Shown here: positions 28,494-38,402 of the stretch, in pieces
Layout of the letters: every line of letters begins with the position of its first letter
Position numbering within the stretch: the first letter of the stretch is position 1
From: Robiginitomaculum sp.
Lineage (GTDB): Bacteria > Pseudomonadota > Alphaproteobacteria > Caulobacterales > Maricaulaceae
NCBI GenBank assembly: GCA_030949705.1
Contig: JAUZSF010000005.1
Span: forward strand, 62,001-126,000
Length of the DNA stretch: 64,000 bases
Direction of reading: 5' to 3'
Translations under genes and position numbers: made by a program
Notes under the pieces: generated by a model
What the model was told of the DNA's origin: nothing
The model's input: only the letters and a program-made list of their open reading frames with translations
Database searches by the model: none

Positions 28494-31436
28494 CTACATT
28501 TTGACATTTATGCCAAAGAAGAGGTACCGACCGAGAGAGTCATATACGCCCGGATAGGTATTACCGTTACCAAAACCAGCGCCGGTTTCAGTGCTGAGCG
28601 GAGGATCAACATCCAGCAGGTTGTTAATACCACCACGGAACGTTACCCGTTCGGAGGCATAATACTGACCAGAGAGGTCAAAGTAGTTTTTAGCGCTAAA
28701 GTGATCGTTAATGGTTCCTTGCGGACCACCATCACGATTCACGGAGCCAAAATAACGCCATGTCAAAGACATATCCACATCGAATGGAGAACTCCAGGTT
28801 CCCATCATCCGGTGACGATATTCAGGGTTCGGTGTACCACACTCACCACTGACCAGGCCTTTACATTCTTTCGCCGGGCTGCCCGGGAAAGAGGTCGTTT
28901 TCAGTGCATCAAGGATGGTCCCGACATAGCTGAAGTTCAGCGAGCCAGCTTTACCCAAGTCATACTGATAACCCGCGGCAATATCAAACCCAGAGGTTTT
29001 CAGCGTGGCAATATTGACCGCCGTTGCCAAAATCCCACCTGAGGTATTGTCCAGGAACAACGAACCAGCGGTATCCCGCGTGATCAGGCTACAGAATGCA
29101 GCATCACCAGTATCCAGGCAGCGCTCAAAGGTTTGCACTGGTGGAATGGTGGAAATGGCCTGCTTCACCTTGATGTCGAAATAGTCAACCGACACGGACA
29201 AACCAGGGATCATGCTCGGCTGTATAACCGTCCCGATTGTGTAGGTATCAGAAACTTCCGGCTTCAGGTTCGGGTTACCGCCAGTAACAATGTTGAACTG
29301 ACCAGCGGCATTATCAGGAATATTACCATACTGAGCCGCGGTAACACCCGTGCGAGCACATTCGGTCAAAGAACGGAACGGCGTAGGACCGGCGCAATCA
29401 TCGAAAGAGCCATCAGGGTTTTGTTGCAAGTCAAACAGACCTGTGTTTTGCGCCGAAAACAGTTCGATAATGTTCGGGGCGCGTACAGCACGCTGATATT
29501 GTCCACGCAAACGAACGTCATGGACAGGCACCCAGGTCAGGCCTGCGGAGTAGGTATCGGTTGTAAAGCCGTTATCCACGCCATTGCCCTTCACGGTGTA
29601 ATCGGAATACCGATAAGCACCATTCAGCGTCAGCTCTTCGGCGAAGGCAGCGCCTTCAACCAGCGGGATTTGCGTTTCAGCAAAAAGCTCAAACACGCGG
29701 GTTTTACCAGCCACTGGCAGGGTAGCCCCACCAACACCGGTAAGACCGCCACCTGGCGTTGCCGACAGGGCATCCGGTGTCAGTTCCAACTGGTCTACGC
29801 GATATTCGTAACCGGTCGACAATTGCACACCACTTGAAGCCATGGGGCTTTTCACGCCGTAAACACCAAGATCTGTTTGCGCGTTACCGCCAATGATCTT
29901 TTGTTCCACAAAGCCGTTCACGAAGGCATCTTCGGTAATGTAGTCAACCGCGGCCTGTGTAACACCACCGATCTGGAAGATGTTATAGGGCACACAACCT
30001 GCATTGCCTGAGGCACAGACCGGATTGCCATTGGCATCCAGCACGACATTAAAGGCATCGTCCAAATTGGCGATGGAAATGTCGTTACGTGAAATGGTTG
30101 AATAGCGAGTGCGTGAGAACTGACCAAACGTATCCCAGTCAATATTGTCCTTCAGCGTACCGCGGAAACCGCCAACCATGCGGAAAGTGGTCAGGTTAAG
30201 ATCCGAATTCCGTGGACCACCTTCAACGTCACGACGCAAGATAAACACCGTGGCGTTATCGTTTGGACCCGTACACCCAAAGGCATCAAAGAAAGACCCT
30301 GGACCAGAACCAAAGAATGGGTTGCTACAGGGAATTGATGGGTTGTGCGCCGCAAACGTACCTGACGGAGCAATTTGTGCATTCGTCTGGTTGTCGGTAA
30401 GCGACAGATCCAAATAAGCCTCTAGATTAGGCTTGATTTCATAGTGCGCCATCGTGGTGAAGTTGAACTTCTCACTTGGGCGCTGCATGAAGTTAAATGG
30501 GTTAAAGTTAAACGTTTGGGCGGGCCCACCGACAAATGGAACGATCTGCCCGTCAGGCTGCAAGAATACGTCATTAATGCCATTTGGCGTAATCGCAAAG
30601 AAACGACCGGTCGCACTGGTAGAAGAACCAATACAAGCAACACCACCAAAGGATTGCGGACCATTATCCAGGCCAAAGGCACAAGCGGAAATATCCCGTT
30701 TGCGCTGCTCTACAGCATTTTGATTCGAGTAGGAAAGGTTAACGGTAACATTACCGCGCCCATCTGCCGTATTGGCACCAAATGTGGCACTCAAGTTGAT
30801 ATTACGGCCATCAAACACCGAGCCACCCTGGGCCGGTTGCTTAGCCGCTTTGGCCACACTCTGGGCAAAATCGTTGGAGTTGCTGTCCTGATAGTAACCA
30901 ATCTGGCCATCAAACTCTACACCCTCAAAATCACGCTTGAGGATAAAGTTGACAACACCAGCCATGGCGTCGGAACCATAAACCGCCGAAGCCCCGCCGG
31001 TAAGCACGTCAACTCTTTCAACCAGCTGGGCCGGAATCAGGTCAAGGTTGGCAGCCGATGATTCAGGTGAACCAAAAGGCAAGCGCTTGCCATCAATCAA
31101 CACCAGGGTCCGCACCGCACCAAGGCCGCGCAGATTGACATTTGATGTACCCGTTGCACCGTTGGAAACCTGACTGGTTTGACCGGCGAATGCTTGTGGC
31201 AAGATGTTGATCAAATCTTCGATACGCGTTGTACCGCGAGCGTCAATTTCACCCGCATCAAGCTGCGTAACCGGACTGATTGCAACCAAATTAGACTGCT
31301 TCAGCCGCGAGCCCGTGACGACAATGGCGTCTTCACTCGCACTCTCGTCGGTTGACTGCGCTAGCGCTGGGCTAGCCAGCGAACCGGCAATAAATGTGGA
31401 AGCGAGCAACGCCCCCCTCAATGAATATAACTTCAC
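28494..31436 (-). CDS. TonB-dependent outer-membrane receptor 2
   Basis: The 980-residue product starts with GTG 31436 preceded by GGAGG at 5 bases. It has a signal peptide (LLASTFIAGSLASPALAQ), a TonB-box-like DAIVVTGSRLKQSN, a plug with LRGLGAVRTLVLIDGKRLPF and GSDAMAGVVNFILKRDFEGV, and a C-terminal barrel ending GRYLFFGINVKM. It belongs to the same broad receptor group as receptor 1 but is clearly not a recent copy: length, plug details and ending differ. Its ligand is unknown. The terminator at 28391-28425 follows it. Confidence 0.93.
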   Translation of the reverse strand: MKLYSLRGALLASTFIAGSLASPALAQSTDESASEDAIVVTGSRLKQSNLVAISPVTQLDAGEIDARGTTRIEDLINILPQAFAGQTSQVSNGATGTSNVNLRGLGAVRTLVLIDGKRLPFGSPESSAANLDLIPAQLVERVDVLTGGASAVYGSDAMAGVVNFILKRDFEGVEFDGQIGYYQDSNSNDFAQSVAKAAKQPAQGGSVFDGRNINLSATFGANTADGRGNVTVNLSYSNQNAVEQRKRDISACAFGLDNGPQSFGGVACIGSSTSATGRFFAITPNGINDVFLQPDGQIVPFVGGPAQTFNFNPFNFMQRPSEKFNFTTMAHYEIKPNLEAYLDLSLTDNQTNAQIAPSGTFAAHNPSIPCSNPFFGSGPGSFFDAFGCTGPNDNATVFILRRDVEGGPRNSDLNLTTFRMVGGFRGTLKDNIDWDTFGQFSRTRYSTISRNDISIANLDDAFNVVLDANGNPVCASGNAGCVPYNIFQIGGVTQAAVDYITEDAFVNGFVEQKIIGGNAQTDLGVYGVKSPMASSGVQLSTGYEYRVDQLELTPDALSATPGGGLTGVGGATLPVAGKTRVFELFAETQIPLVEGAAFAEELTLNGAYRYSDYTVKGNGVDNGFTTDTYSAGLTWVPVHDVRLRGQYQRAVRAPNIIELFSAQNTGLFDLQQNPDGSFDDCAGPTPFRSLTECARTGVTAAQYGNIPDNAAGQFNIVTGGNPNLKPEVSDTYTIGTVIQPSMIPGLSVSVDYFDIKVKQAISTIPPVQTFERCLDTGDAAFCSLITRDTAGSLFLDNTSGGILATAVNIATLKTSGFDIAAGYQYDLGKAGSLNFSYVGTILDALKTTSFPGSPAKECKGLVSGECGTPNPEYRHRMMGTWSSPFDVDMSLTWRYFGSVNRDGGPQGTINDHFSAKNYFDLSGQYYASERVTFRGGINNLLDVDPPLSTETGAGFGNGNTYPGVYDSLGRYLFFGINVKM

Positions 31437-31831
31437 TTAAACCTCCAAATTTTTTGAAGGCCGCACAACCCCTGCTGCACTTCCTCAAGAAATGCATAAC
31501 AAAGAACGCGGCTCCCCTTCCCTAAAGAACAAAACCGTGCATACGCACAGTTAAATATCCTAGCTCGACCCTGTTTATGCCCATAAACCAAGGGCGTCAA
31601 CAAATTGACTTGACCCGCGTGTAAAATGCCATAGCCCGTTGCAAAAGTGACACAATTATTTCTCTTGCCTGGTTAAGATGGCGATCCGCCTTAACCATTG
31701 GCGCGATCCATGCGCCAATCCGGCGCCGCCAGCAATCAACAACCAGCCCGTCCACCAAAATTACAATGGACAAACAGGCTGGCCAATTGACCCGCCTGTT
31801 TGTATATCAATTTGTGAGCGATCCACGCTTA
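31437..31831. other. Intergenic region upstream of receptor 2
   Basis: About 395 bases between the receptor 2 start and the decayed insertion sequence. The receptor-proximal half is AT-rich and should hold the receptor promoter. The distal half carries three successive hairpins (31671-31803), listed separately. No gene was found. Confidence 0.45.
31671..31803. repeat. Three successive hairpins
   Basis: Hairpin 1: GGTTAA-gat-GGCG-atc-CGCC-TTAACC (31671-31696). Hairpin 2: ATTGGCGC/GCGCCAAT with a 7-base loop (31697-31719). Hairpin 3: ACAAACAGGC/GCCTGTTTGT with a 14-base loop (31770-31803). None has a proper T-run. They stand 28 bases from the insertion-sequence remnant. Confidence 0.5.
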
Positions 31832-32765
31832 GAGCCTGTATCGAAAGTAGTTGAGTGATATCAGAGGTTTATGATTCATTCGGATTGACGAAGATCTCGA
31901 AGGAGATCACAATGCCTCTGGACTGATACCACTCGAGCGGAGCATAAGCGCATTTTCTGCCGTTATCCAAGCGATTGTACGGATGAGGAATGGGCAATTA
32001 TCGAGCCCTTGCTACCACGGCCTGGGCATGGGGGACGCCCTGGTACGACGAATATGCGCAATCTTTTGATGCGATTCTGTAGCAAGGCGCAGGGCGGCAT
32101 CCAGTGGCGGATGCTGCCCATCGACTTTCCGCCACACGCAACGGTGCAGCGGTATTTCTATGACTGGCGCAAGGGCGGGTGTTATCCAATATCAACTTTG
32201 CGCTGGTGCAGATGGGGCGTGTACTTGAGCACAAGGAGCCATGCCCCAGCGCCGGTGTTATTGACAGCCAGAGCGCTTAAAACCACAGAAAGTGGCGGCC
32301 CAAGGGGGCATGACGCAGGCAAGAAGATAAAGGCGCAAGCGTCACATCGTGACTGATACCAATGGTTTTCTGGTCGGTCTGGTTGTGCACGAGGCCAGCG
32401 TTCAGGATCGCGATGGGGCTATTCCAGTGCTACAATCCATACGCCGGTTTTATCCCTTTTTGCGCCATATCTTTGCGGATGGAGGCTATGCCGGGCCAAA
32501 ACTACGCAACGCCTCTCAAGACGAAGGGGCACTGGACGATCCAGATCGTCAAACGCTCAGATAAGGCAAGGGCTTTGAGGTCACTACCCCGCCGCTGGGT
32601 GGTGGAGCGCACCTTCGCATGGTTGGGCCGGTGCCGCAGACTGGCAAAAGATTATGAGGCCAGCATCGAAAGCTCTACCGCATGGACCCTCATCGCCCAT
32701 ATCCGTATCCTCATCAGGCGTATTGCAAGGCTCTGTAATCAATCATAAACTTTCGAGTCAGACTC
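31832..32765 (+). mobile_element. Decayed IS5-family element (IS427/IS1031-like)
   Basis: The 934-base element is flanked by TTA on both sides (31829-31831 and 32766-32768), a target duplication typical of this group. The ends GAGCCTGTATCGAAAG and (reverse) GAGTCTGACTCGAAAG are imperfect inverted repeats. It is related to the intact element at 56479-57411, sharing subterminal sequences such as TATGATTCATTCGGATTG and GAAGGAGATCAC, but differs at many positions, so it is an older relative rather than a fresh copy. The right target TTA coincides with the stop codon of the DUF3667 gene. Confidence 0.85.
31911..32748 (+). pseudogene. Transposase remnant, IS5 family
   Basis: The coding sequence is broken into several frames. 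Recognisable pieces are GGIQWRMLPIDFPPHATVQR (about 32090), ALKTTESGG and AGKKIKAQASH (about 32270-32350), HIFADGGYAGPKLR (about 32465-32510) and RRWVVERTFAWLGRCRRLAK (about 32590). Each matches the intact transposase at 56559-57383, with the DDE positions partly preserved. At least two frame changes and a damaged start make it non-functional. Confidence 0.88.
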
Positions 32766-34020
32766 TTAGACAAACACGATGCCCAGCACCAAAAGCCCCA
32801 AAAATGCGATGGCCAGCAAATTCAGATAAACGCTGTCCAATATGAATACGCGCAAGACGGCCCCAACCCGGCCACTGTCATAAACACGGCGGATCAACCG
32901 GTAGAGATAGATATTGCTCCACAGTATAAAGACGATCACGGCCAGCGGCGTACTGCCACATACCGACAGGTACCATCAGCACCAGAAACAAAAACAGGAA
33001 GGCATGAAAATGCAAAGCCACAACCATATGGTCATAGATGAAAAACCGACGACGCCAGAAAAACGTCAGCGTCAGTAACAGGCCATAGATTGGCGCCAGG
33101 ACAAAGGCCAGCCGAGGGGCCCAGCGGCTCAGAGCCGCCAGATATTGCGATGGATTATTAATCGCCGTTTCAAGATTGTTCACAATAAACCGTTTGGTTT
33201 CAGTGGATAGTCCTGCCAGAGCCGGGGCATCGACATAAACATTCGCATTACCATCTGTTGTATTGCCATTTTCCCCTAAATCCGGTGTCGTATCCTGATC
33301 TTTTGCCCGCGCCTCTTTTTCTGCCTTGATGGCCGCACAGGTTTTGCTGAGAGGATCCTTGGGCAAGAACTCTGCACGCAGTTCGCACACCAAACGCTGG
33401 CCGACACCATAGGCAGAGGGCGTCGAGGCTTTCACCAGGCTCTGCCGGTTTAATTCGTCTTCTATGAAGGCAATGCGTTTTTTGGCGACCGCTTTGCTTG
33501 CTGTATTTTTTGATGATGCTTCCAGTTCTTTTCTGGCCTGATCCAGCGCCTCTTGAATATCAACCTTGTCCTGGGCAGAAATATCCTGTTTTGGCCCCTT
33601 GGAAATCAGATCATTATTGGACACCAGTGCCGCAAAAGTGACGAAGAAAATCAAACTGGATAATAAAAACAGGCGAATCGGCGAGATATAAGGCTGGCGC
33701 ACCCCTTTCAGGTATTGGGCAGTAATTTTGCCAGGACGAAACAAGAGCGGCGGTATGGTACGCCATATCCGCCCGTCCAGCCCCAGATAGCCTTCCAGAA
33801 TTTCCGCAAACAAAGACCAGACGGGCCGGTGAAAAGTATCAGCCACCTGACCACAATGATGACAATGGCGCCCTTTAAGTTGTGTATGGCAATTTGAACA
33901 TATGGTGCCAAAAGCCGGATCTTTTTCGGCGGCCGCGGCCTGCTTATCCAGAACCGCATCGGCGACAGCGGTATCGACTACCGCCCCCGCCGCCATTTCG
34001 GTCAGCATTTTATCCGGCAT
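32766..34020 (-). pseudogene. DUF3667 membrane protein with one frame break
   Basis: The N-terminal part has the zinc ribbon CSNCHTQLKGRHCHHCGQ, the DUF3667 stretch VWSLFAEILEGYLGLDGRIW, and a membrane segment (PIRLFLLSSLIFFVTFAALV). A Lys/Asp-rich soluble insert (residues 140-260) precedes two further spans (FVLAPIYGLLLTLTF and FHAFLFLFLVLMVP). After about 32960 the frame ends in a non-membrane sequence, whereas the next frame continues as PLAVIVFILWSNIYLYRLIR and a last span (LLAIAFLGLLVLGIVFV) to TAA at 32766-32768. One surplus base between about 32885 and 32975 explains this. Function unknown. Confidence 0.72.
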
Positions 34021-34091
34021 GCCTTCCCCCTGTATTGCCTACAGCAAGATGAGCCACACAAACAGTTTTGATAAAAAGGGCAAAATCGCCC

Positions 34092-35711
34092 CTATTTATG
34101 GGCGTCCTGATCAATGCATAGATACCGGGTGCGGTGAATGTTGACAACATTGTCCACCCAGCCCGTTACCTTGGGATTGACCAAAGCCCGATTGACCACA
34201 TACCACATGGGAATGATCGGCATATCATCAAGCATGACCTGCTCAGCCTTGCGCATCAAAACAGCCCGTTTTTGCATGTCCAGCTCTTTGTTGGAGCGCT
34301 CAACCAGCTCATCATATTCCGGATTGGAATAGCGGCTGTAATTCATCTGTCCGGTTTTGGTTTCCATCAGATAGAGAAAGTTTTGAGCGTCATTATAATC
34401 GGCAATCCAGCCCCCATCACCGACTTCAAACTCCCCGGCCCGCAAATCGGCATAAAGAATCTGTGTTTCAGTTCCTGAAATTGTCACATGCACCCAGGGG
34501 GCAATATCGTTCCAGTCTGCCTGCACCGCCGGGGCCACCCGTGGATTATCGCCGGTATTGCGATACACGTATTCAAATTCCAGTGGATGATCCGGGCCAA
34601 AGCCGGCTTCCATCAACAAGGCCTTGGCCTTGGCTTTACGTTCTTCAAGACTCAAGCCTGCCCATTTGACACTTGCCCCCTTGGGGTAATTGGCCACCCC
34701 GGGCGGCACCAGGGAATAGGCCGGAATTTGTCCGGATTTTAGAATTTCGGCGGTCATGAAGTCCCGGTCCAGCGCCATACCCAGAGCATTGCGCACACGC
34801 TTGTCATTAAATGGTGCCGTACGCGTGTTGATAGAAAAATATGTAGTGCCCAAATAAGGGTGAATGCGCACATAACCCGGCAATTGCTTGTTCAGAAACT
34901 CCAGTTTCTGGCCAGGAAAATCCGTATTCAGGTCAAGGCGCCCCTCACGTACCTGTCGCTCGGCGCTGTTGTTATCAACGGTTGGATAATAGAAAACATC
35001 ATTCAGGCAGACATTGGCGGCGTCATAAAACAGCGGATTTTTTACCGAATGCACATAATCATTTGTGCGCCACTCAACCAGTTTGAACGGGCCATTTACC
35101 TGAATGTTTTCCGGCTTGATCCAGTCATTCCCCTTTTCCTTGACCACATGAGCCGGGACCGGCATGGAGGTATAATGCGTTAACAGACCAGGAAGATAAG
35201 GGGCCGGATATTCTAATTTAATCTCTAGCGTATGGTCATCAATGGCCCGCACGCCCAGGGCATCACCGGGTAGTTTTCCGCTGTTGACCGCTTCGGCATT
35301 TTTAATGGCAAACAGCAAAGATGCATATTGCGCCAGGGTTTCCGGGTTAAGAATGCGCCGGAAGGAATACACGAAATCATTGGCCGTCACCGGCACGCCA
35401 TCGGACCATTTGGCATCGCGCAGGGTAAAGGTCCAGGTCAGACCATCTTCGGAGGTCGTCCAGTTTTCCGCCATGCCTGGAATTGGCTCGCCGGCCGCAT
35501 TCTCTGTGAACAGGCCAATAAACATATCGCCAATGATGTTGTTTTCCCAGGTGCCACTGGCCTGGTGCGGATCCAGAGACAAGGGTTCGGCAGAATTACC
35601 GCGATGCAGGGTAAGCCCTTCATCCTCAGTTGACTTGCCGCCCCCACACCCGCTGAGCACCAGTACACTGGCAGCGAGGATGCCGATGGCTAGTTTCGAA
35701 AAATATGTCAT
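34092..35711 (-). CDS. oppA: Oligopeptide ABC transporter, substrate-binding lipoprotein
   Basis: OppA-type proteins capture peptides in the periplasm for OppBCDF. ATG 35711 (GGAGAAAAT upstream) gives 539 residues with a lipoprotein signal ending LVLSGC. The family-5 extracellular binding motif is clear: LSLDPHQASGTWENNIIGDM, NWTTSEDGLTWTFTLRDAKW, ANDFVYSFRRILNPETLAQY, and the late ADYNDAQNFLYLMET. It is separated from oppB and oppC by an opposite-strand gene, so it has its own promoter. Confidence 0.93.
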   Translation of the reverse strand: MTYFSKLAIGILAASVLVLSGCGGGKSTEDEGLTLHRGNSAEPLSLDPHQASGTWENNIIGDMFIGLFTENAAGEPIPGMAENWTTSEDGLTWTFTLRDAKWSDGVPVTANDFVYSFRRILNPETLAQYASLLFAIKNAEAVNSGKLPGDALGVRAIDDHTLEIKLEYPAPYLPGLLTHYTSMPVPAHVVKEKGNDWIKPENIQVNGPFKLVEWRTNDYVHSVKNPLFYDAANVCLNDVFYYPTVDNNSAERQVREGRLDLNTDFPGQKLEFLNKQLPGYVRIHPYLGTTYFSINTRTAPFNDKRVRNALGMALDRDFMTAEILKSGQIPAYSLVPPGVANYPKGASVKWAGLSLEERKAKAKALLMEAGFGPDHPLEFEYVYRNTGDNPRVAPAVQADWNDIAPWVHVTISGTETQILYADLRAGEFEVGDGGWIADYNDAQNFLYLMETKTGQMNYSRYSNPEYDELVERSNKELDMQKRAVLMRKAEQVMLDDMPIIPMWYVVNRALVNPKVTGWVDNVVNIHRTRYLCIDQDAHK

Positions 35712-35910
35712 GATTTTCTCCTGCCCGAACACTTCTGGCGACAAATTATCTGTTGGAAGTCAATATAACGCATCAAAGCAATCGACATAAACGCCATGAC
35801 TATTAAAATAGTGCTTAACATAATTGCCATCCAAAATACCCGGTTGTCTATACGGCATACCACATCTTTTGGTGAGCGTGGTGGAAACCACATTTTTGCG
35901 GGAGAAAACG

Positions 35911-36522
35911 GTGAAAAATGTGACGCATAATATCTTTGGCTTGGCCATCTTGCTGGGTTCCGTTGCCTTTGTAACGCCCGTCATCGCGCAAGAAGGGCCG
36001 CAATCCGGCTCTTTTGCACAATTGTTGAAATGTCGCCCGTTAACTGACATCGCCAAAAAGGCAGCCTGTTATGATGCCGCCATGGATAACATCCAAACGG
36101 TCGCACAAGGCGGCAAGGTCAGCATTGTAACCGAAACGCAAATCAATAATCTGGAACGCGATGCCTTTGGATTTAACCTGCCCAGCCTGCCAAAACTGAG
36201 ACTCGGCCGACCCCATGCTTCGCCCGGCAAAAATGCACTGAGCAGCGCCCAAACTGATAAAGACAGCAAAATTCTGAAGAAAGGCAAATCCGGCGAAGTT
36301 TTACGCGTTGCCTACATGGTCAGTCGCATCTCCACTCTTCCAAATGGTCACAAGAAAATATACCTGAACAATGGCCAGATATGGGAACAGGTTGGCTCTG
36401 ACGCCCCACGTTTTCGTGGCTCACCGCCCTACAGCGTTCACATCAAAAAGGCAGCCCTGGGCAGCTATTTGCTGACGGTGGCAGGATCCAAACGCACCGT
36501 TCGTGTACGCCGCATCAAATAA
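35911..36522 (+). CDS. Exported protein with Cys pair and SH3-like end, paralogue B
   Basis: GTG 35911 is chosen, with GGGAGA 5 bases upstream and a signal peptide right behind it (NIFGLAILLGSVAFVTPVIA, cleaved before QE). The 203-residue product repeats the layout of the protein at 25946-26635: an N-terminal LLKCRPLTDIAKKAACYDAA Cys pair, a basic linker, then KIYLNNGQIWEQ and a final RTVRVRRIK. The two are diverged paralogues. It lies on the opposite strand between oppC and oppA. Function unknown. Confidence 0.7.
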   Translation: MKNVTHNIFGLAILLGSVAFVTPVIAQEGPQSGSFAQLLKCRPLTDIAKKAACYDAAMDNIQTVAQGGKVSIVTETQINNLERDAFGFNLPSLPKLRLGRPHASPGKNALSSAQTDKDSKILKKGKSGEVLRVAYMVSRISTLPNGHKKIYLNNGQIWEQVGSDAPRFRGSPPYSVHIKKAALGSYLLTVAGSKRTVRVRRIK

Positions 36523-36528
36523 ATTGGC

Positions 36529-37476
36529 TTAACGGTCTTTGGGGTCGATGGCATCACGCAGGCCATCACCAATAAAGTTAAAGCAAAACAGGGTTACCAT
36601 CATGGCGACCGCCGGAAATAACAGGGTCCAGGGCATGGTTTCCATGTCCTGGGCACCATTGGAAATCAGCTTGCCCAGAGAGGTCAGCGGCTCCTGAACC
36701 CCCAGCCCCAAAAAGCTGAGAAAGCTTTCGGCCAGAATGACCGAGGGAATGGTCAAGGTGACATAGACCACCACCGGCCCCAATACATTGGGCACAATAT
36801 GGCGACGGATAATGGTAAAGGGGCGCACCCCGGCGGCCTCGGCGGCCTCGATAAACTCCTTGCGCTTTAACGCAATGGTCTGACCGCGCACAATGCGGGC
36901 CATGGTCAGCCATTCCACCGCGCCAATGGCCACAAAAATCAAAAGGATGTTCAACGCCGGCTTGCCGGTGGTGAAATCCTTGAACACCACCATCAGAATA
37001 ATCACAAAAAAGATAAACGGCATGGCATAAAGCGTGTCGACAATACGCATCATGAATTCATCCACCTTGCCGCCGATATAGCCCGCCGTGGCCCCCCAGA
37101 TCACACCAATGACCAAAGAGACAAAGGTGGCAATCACCCCAACCGCCAATGACACACGCAAGCCAAAGAGCAGCCGTACGAAAAGATCCCGGCCTTGTGA
37201 ATCCGTGCCAAAAATAAATAATTGTTCCAGAGTCGGGGCAATGCCAACCTTGCTTTTATAGACATGGTCATATTCGTGCGGCCACACCCAAGGGCCAGCA
37301 ATGGCCAGCAACGTGATCACAGACAGCACAACCATGCTGGCCACAGCAGCACGATTGCGCATCAGCCGTGCCCGGGCATCATCCCAAAGCGAGCGCCCTT
37401 TGACATTGGCTTGCTCTATGGTTTTTTCCATCAGCGCTTCGGTGCGCGCATTATGTGAGGCACTACCCATGATCAA
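36529..37476 (-). CDS. oppC: Oligopeptide ABC transporter permease OppC
   Basis: The 315-residue inner-membrane permease has an N-terminal OppC extension with one span (RAAVASMVVLSVITLLAIAG), five more spans, and the EAA loop EAAEAAGVRPFTIIRRHIVP that couples to the ATPase. It overlaps oppB by four bases (ATGA). No oppD or oppF ATPase gene follows; the next gene is on the other strand. Confidence 0.94.
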   Translation of the reverse strand: MIMGSASHNARTEALMEKTIEQANVKGRSLWDDARARLMRNRAAVASMVVLSVITLLAIAGPWVWPHEYDHVYKSKVGIAPTLEQLFIFGTDSQGRDLFVRLLFGLRVSLAVGVIATFVSLVIGVIWGATAGYIGGKVDEFMMRIVDTLYAMPFIFFVIILMVVFKDFTTGKPALNILLIFVAIGAVEWLTMARIVRGQTIALKRKEFIEAAEAAGVRPFTIIRRHIVPNVLGPVVVYVTLTIPSVILAESFLSFLGLGVQEPLTSLGKLISNGAQDMETMPWTLLFPAVAMMVTLFCFNFIGDGLRDAIDPKDR

Positions 37477-38402
37477 TCATACCGCACTTTTGGGTCCAGA
37501 ACGCCATAAAGAAGGTCGGCGATCAGATTAAGAATGATAATCAGGGTGGCATACAGGATCACCACGCCCATAACGACGGTGTAATCACGCTGTAATGCTC
37601 CCATTACAAACTGGCGCCCAATGCCCGGCAGGGCAAAGATTTGTTCCACCACAATCGAGCCGGTCAGCAAGGCCGCCGTGGCTGGCCCCAGATAACTGAT
37701 CAGGGGCAGAACCGCGGCGCGCAAGGCATGGCGCACAATCACGGCATAACCGGGCAGGCCCTTGGCATAGGCGGTGCGAATATAATTGGAACGCAGGGTC
37801 TCGATCATGCTGGCGCGCATCAGACGTGATATAATCGCGATCTGTGGCAAAGCGAGTGTGATTACCGGCAATAATAAGTGCGTGAACGTTAATTGCCCAC
37901 GGTCCAGCCCGGCGGTGGGTAACCAACCCAGATACAATCCAAAGACCAGGGCCAGCACCGGCCCGGTTACAAAGGGCGGAATACTGATCCCCGTCATGGC
38001 AATGCCCATCACCGCATAATCCCCCGCCTGGTTTTGCTTTAAGGCCGCAAAACCGCCCAACAGAGAGCCGATCAGAACCGCCAGCCCCATGGCCGACAGG
38101 CCCAAAGTGGCACTGACCGGAAACCCCTCGGCAATGATATTGCCGACGGTTTTGTCCTTGTATTTCATCGAGGGGCCAAGATCGCCGCGGGACAGGTCTT
38201 TCAGATAATACCCAAACTGGACGGCGATGGGCTTGTCCAGGTGGAACTTTTCCGCCAGGCGTACTTTGATCGCTTCAGGGATCGGGCGTTCCAGATCAAA
38301 CGGACTGCCCGGTGCCGAGCGCATCAAAAAGAAAGCAAGCGTAATAATCAGGAAAACCGTGGGGATTGCGACCAGCAAACGGCGGACCATAAATCCAAAC
38401 AT
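37473..38402 (-). CDS. oppB: Oligopeptide ABC transporter permease OppB
   Basis: The 309-residue permease starts MFGFMVRRLLVAIPTVFLII, has the OppB/DppB periplasmic segment AEKFHLDKPIAVQFGYYLKD, six spans and the EAA-like loop YIRTAYAKGLPGYAVIVRHA. It is the first gene of the oppB-oppC pair. Substrate class (peptide) follows from the family and from oppA nearby. Confidence 0.94.
   Translation of the reverse strand: MFGFMVRRLLVAIPTVFLIITLAFFLMRSAPGSPFDLERPIPEAIKVRLAEKFHLDKPIAVQFGYYLKDLSRGDLGPSMKYKDKTVGNIIAEGFPVSATLGLSAMGLAVLIGSLLGGFAALKQNQAGDYAVMGIAMTGISIPPFVTGPVLALVFGLYLGWLPTAGLDRGQLTFTHLLLPVITLALPQIAIISRLMRASMIETLRSNYIRTAYAKGLPGYAVIVRHALRAAVLPLISYLGPATAALLTGSIVVEQIFALPGIGRQFVMGALQRDYTVVMGVVILYATLIIILNLIADLLYGVLDPKVRYD

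Noticed and set aside
28449..29042. 197-residue plus-strand frame
   Set aside because: Antisense shadow of TonB-dependent receptor 2 without a ribosome site.
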